Source: Methylocystis sp. B8 (GTDB taxonomy: Bacteria > Pseudomonadota > Alphaproteobacteria > Rhizobiales > Beijerinckiaceae). Taken from it: 64,000 nucleotides of DNA. A program made the translations under genes and the position numbers. Below are positions 63,144-64,000 of the stretch, piece by piece. Location: the NCBI RefSeq assembly GCF_005771425.1, contig NZ_VBTZ01000001.1:248001-312000 (forward strand), given 5' to 3'. Under the pieces are notes generated by a model. It was not told the DNA's origin. It saw only the letters and a program-made list of their open reading frames with translations, and searched no databases. Each line of letters begins with the position of its first letter. Positions within the stretch are counted from its first letter, which is position 1.

Positions 63144-63731
63144 ATGTCCGAAGAAACTTCGTCTGAAGATACGGTTTCCCGCGCCGAGTTGAACAATCTG
63201 CAGGAGCAGCTCAAAGCGATTCGCATGGAGCGCGACCGGCAGCTTTTCGAAAAATCCGAGATCGTGGCCAAGGCGAACGCTTACGCTAAGGAGCGCGACG
63301 ACCTTCGAGACAGTCTTGCGGCGATGACCGCCGAGCGCGACCGCCTTGGGGCCGAGAAGGCCGAGGCCACGAATAAGATGCTGGAGGCCTCTCGACAGGT
63401 CGAAGCCGCCAACGGCCGCGCCGACGAGGCTGCGGCGGAGATTACGCGGCTGCGCCACGTGATCGCTACGGCGCCCTCGTCCGATCCCGCTATCGTGCTG
63501 TGGAACCTGGTCCAGCAAAAAACTAAGGGGGGCGTCGCCTGGACGCGGTCCAAGATTCCCGCCGACAGCCCGGCTTTGCCTTGGTTCGATAAGACGATCG
63601 CCATCGTGACTCAGATCGGCTGCTTCGCCATCAAGGCGACAGACGCCTTCATTCGCTGGGCGACGCCGAGGGCCATCGAGCTTTTTCACAAGGGCAAGGC
63701 GGAGCTCGAGGCTCGGCTGGCGAAGAAATAG
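63144..63731 (+). CDS. coiled-coil protein of unknown function
   Basis: A 195-residue protein. Residues 10 to about 110 are a strong coiled coil (LNNLQEQLKAIRMERDRQLF, RDSLAAMTAERDRLGAEKAE, ASRQVEAANGRADEAAAEIT). The C-terminal third is different, with aromatic residues and an amphipathic or weakly hydrophobic segment (TIAIVTQIGCFAIKATDAFI) ending in KAELEARLAKK. No signal peptide; no known domain. ATG 63144, six bases after AAGGAG, is preferred to ATG 63138, which touches it. It lies 101 bases upstream of lepA on the same strand. Confidence 0.75.
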   Translation: MSEETSSEDTVSRAELNNLQEQLKAIRMERDRQLFEKSEIVAKANAYAKERDDLRDSLAAMTAERDRLGAEKAEATNKMLEASRQVEAANGRADEAAAEITRLRHVIATAPSSDPAIVLWNLVQQKTKGGVAWTRSKIPADSPALPWFDKTIAIVTQIGCFAIKATDAFIRWATPRAIELFHKGKAELEARLAKK

Positions 63732-63832
63732 TCTCAGGCTTCGGCGCGCGGCCCTAGGTCCCGGCGTCAAGTGGCGCTAGGGCGACCTGACTCGCTCTTT
63801 CTTTCCCCGGCGGGCGCTGCTATCCCCCGCCC

Positions 63833-64000
63833 ATGACCGCCCACAAGATCGAAAACATCCGCAATTTCTCGATTGTCGCGCACATCGACCACGGCAAATC
63901 GACGCTCGCCGACAGGCTTATTCAGGAGACCGGGACGCTCGCCGCGCGCGAGATGGTCGAGCAGGTGCTCGACTCGATGGATATCGAGCGCGAGCGCGGC
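63833..64000 (+). CDS. lepA: elongation factor 4 (LepA), cut by right edge
   Basis: The first 56 codons of a translational GTPase that acts on ribosomes during initiation or back-translocation. Visible: [20 protein letters not shown] followed by GKSTLADRL, that is the G1 P-loop AHIDHGKST, and the switch I/G2 approach [17 protein letters not shown]. The wording of this segment is nearly invariant among LepA proteins and distinguishes it from EF-G and TypA. The remaining 540 or so residues lie beyond the window. Confidence 0.97.
   Translation, partial: MTAHKIENIRNFSIVAHIDHGKSTLADRLIQETGTLAAREMVEQVLDSMDIERERG

Noticed and set aside
63751-63783. GCCCTAG...CTAGGGC inverted repeat before lepA as a terminator
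   Set aside because: Seven-base stem with a 19-base loop and no T run; too weak to call.

Overview
The window looks like chromosomal DNA from an alphaproteobacterium, most likely of the order Hyphomicrobiales. The grounds are the high GC content, the regular use of GTG and TTG starts, alphaproteobacterial families (DUF992, DUF3309, DUF1491, DUF2336, DUF6494, a PodJ-like protein, a short RNase D) and typical gene pairs such as sdhE-mfd and lptC-lptA. A Methylocystis/Methylosinus-like or Beijerinckia-like host is a guess from overall flavour. No methane or methanol oxidation gene is present to confirm it. Almost everything is vertically inherited core or soft-core material. There is no rRNA, CRISPR array, complete IS element or prophage.

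Layout. 1-5.6 kb: catabolism of aromatic and branched-chain amino acids (hmgA and a fumarylacetoacetate hydrolase, convergent with phhA; then mmsA-mmsB). 5.7-8.6 kb: DUF4331, DUF992 and DUF3309 proteins, a secreted cupin and the decayed tail of an EmrB/QacA-type MFS exporter. 8.8-16.5 kb: PEP synthase, a coiled-coil protein, a universal stress protein, a small cytochrome c, a PsiE-like protein and methylmalonyl-CoA mutase. The mutase completes the propionyl-CoA route fed by mmsA. 16.5-22.3 kb: a dispersed intergenic repeat, DUF6494, DUF2254, tRNA-Asp(GTC) and sdhE-mfd. 22.5-25.7 kb: a Met/His/Gly-rich secreted LTxxQ (Spy-like) protein facing a Tat-exported, Met-rich multicopper oxidase, probably a copper-handling locus. 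25.9-29.6 kb: a TonB-like protein and the lgt-midA-pgeF operon. 29.7-35.5 kb: a fatty-acid beta-oxidation operon (acyl-CoA dehydrogenase, thiolase, a VOC protein, FadB-like enzyme). 35.7-45.4 kb: envelope and polarity genes (PodJ-like protein, MltB-like transglycosylase, AI-2E-family permease, RNase D, LptC-LptA, a transglycosylase lipoprotein, DUF3175).

45.4-46.6 kb: a solitary AIPR-family (abortive-infection) gene. Two 60-base lines counted inside it are 50% GC, clearly below its surroundings, which makes it the best candidate for recent acquisition. 46.7-54.3 kb: ettA, a membrane protein, purD, two TPM-domain proteins, a Zur-like regulator, a secreted protein and argG. 54.4-58.9 kb: a second dispersed repeat, an EpmB-type lysine 2,3-aminomutase, a large MscS-family channel and a CAP-domain lipoprotein. 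58.9-64 kb: DUF2336 and DUF1491 proteins, a histidine kinase overlapping a peptidoglycan-binding protein, a coiled-coil protein and the first 56 codons of lepA, cut by the right edge.

No wholly new multi-gene system is evident. The items most worth following up are the Met/His-rich copper-type locus and the low-GC AIPR gene. After these come the kinase/peptidoglycan-binding overlap and the PodJ-like scaffold. Gene starts were chosen from Shine-Dalgarno spacing and family alignment from memory, and all functional calls rest on motif recognition without database searches.
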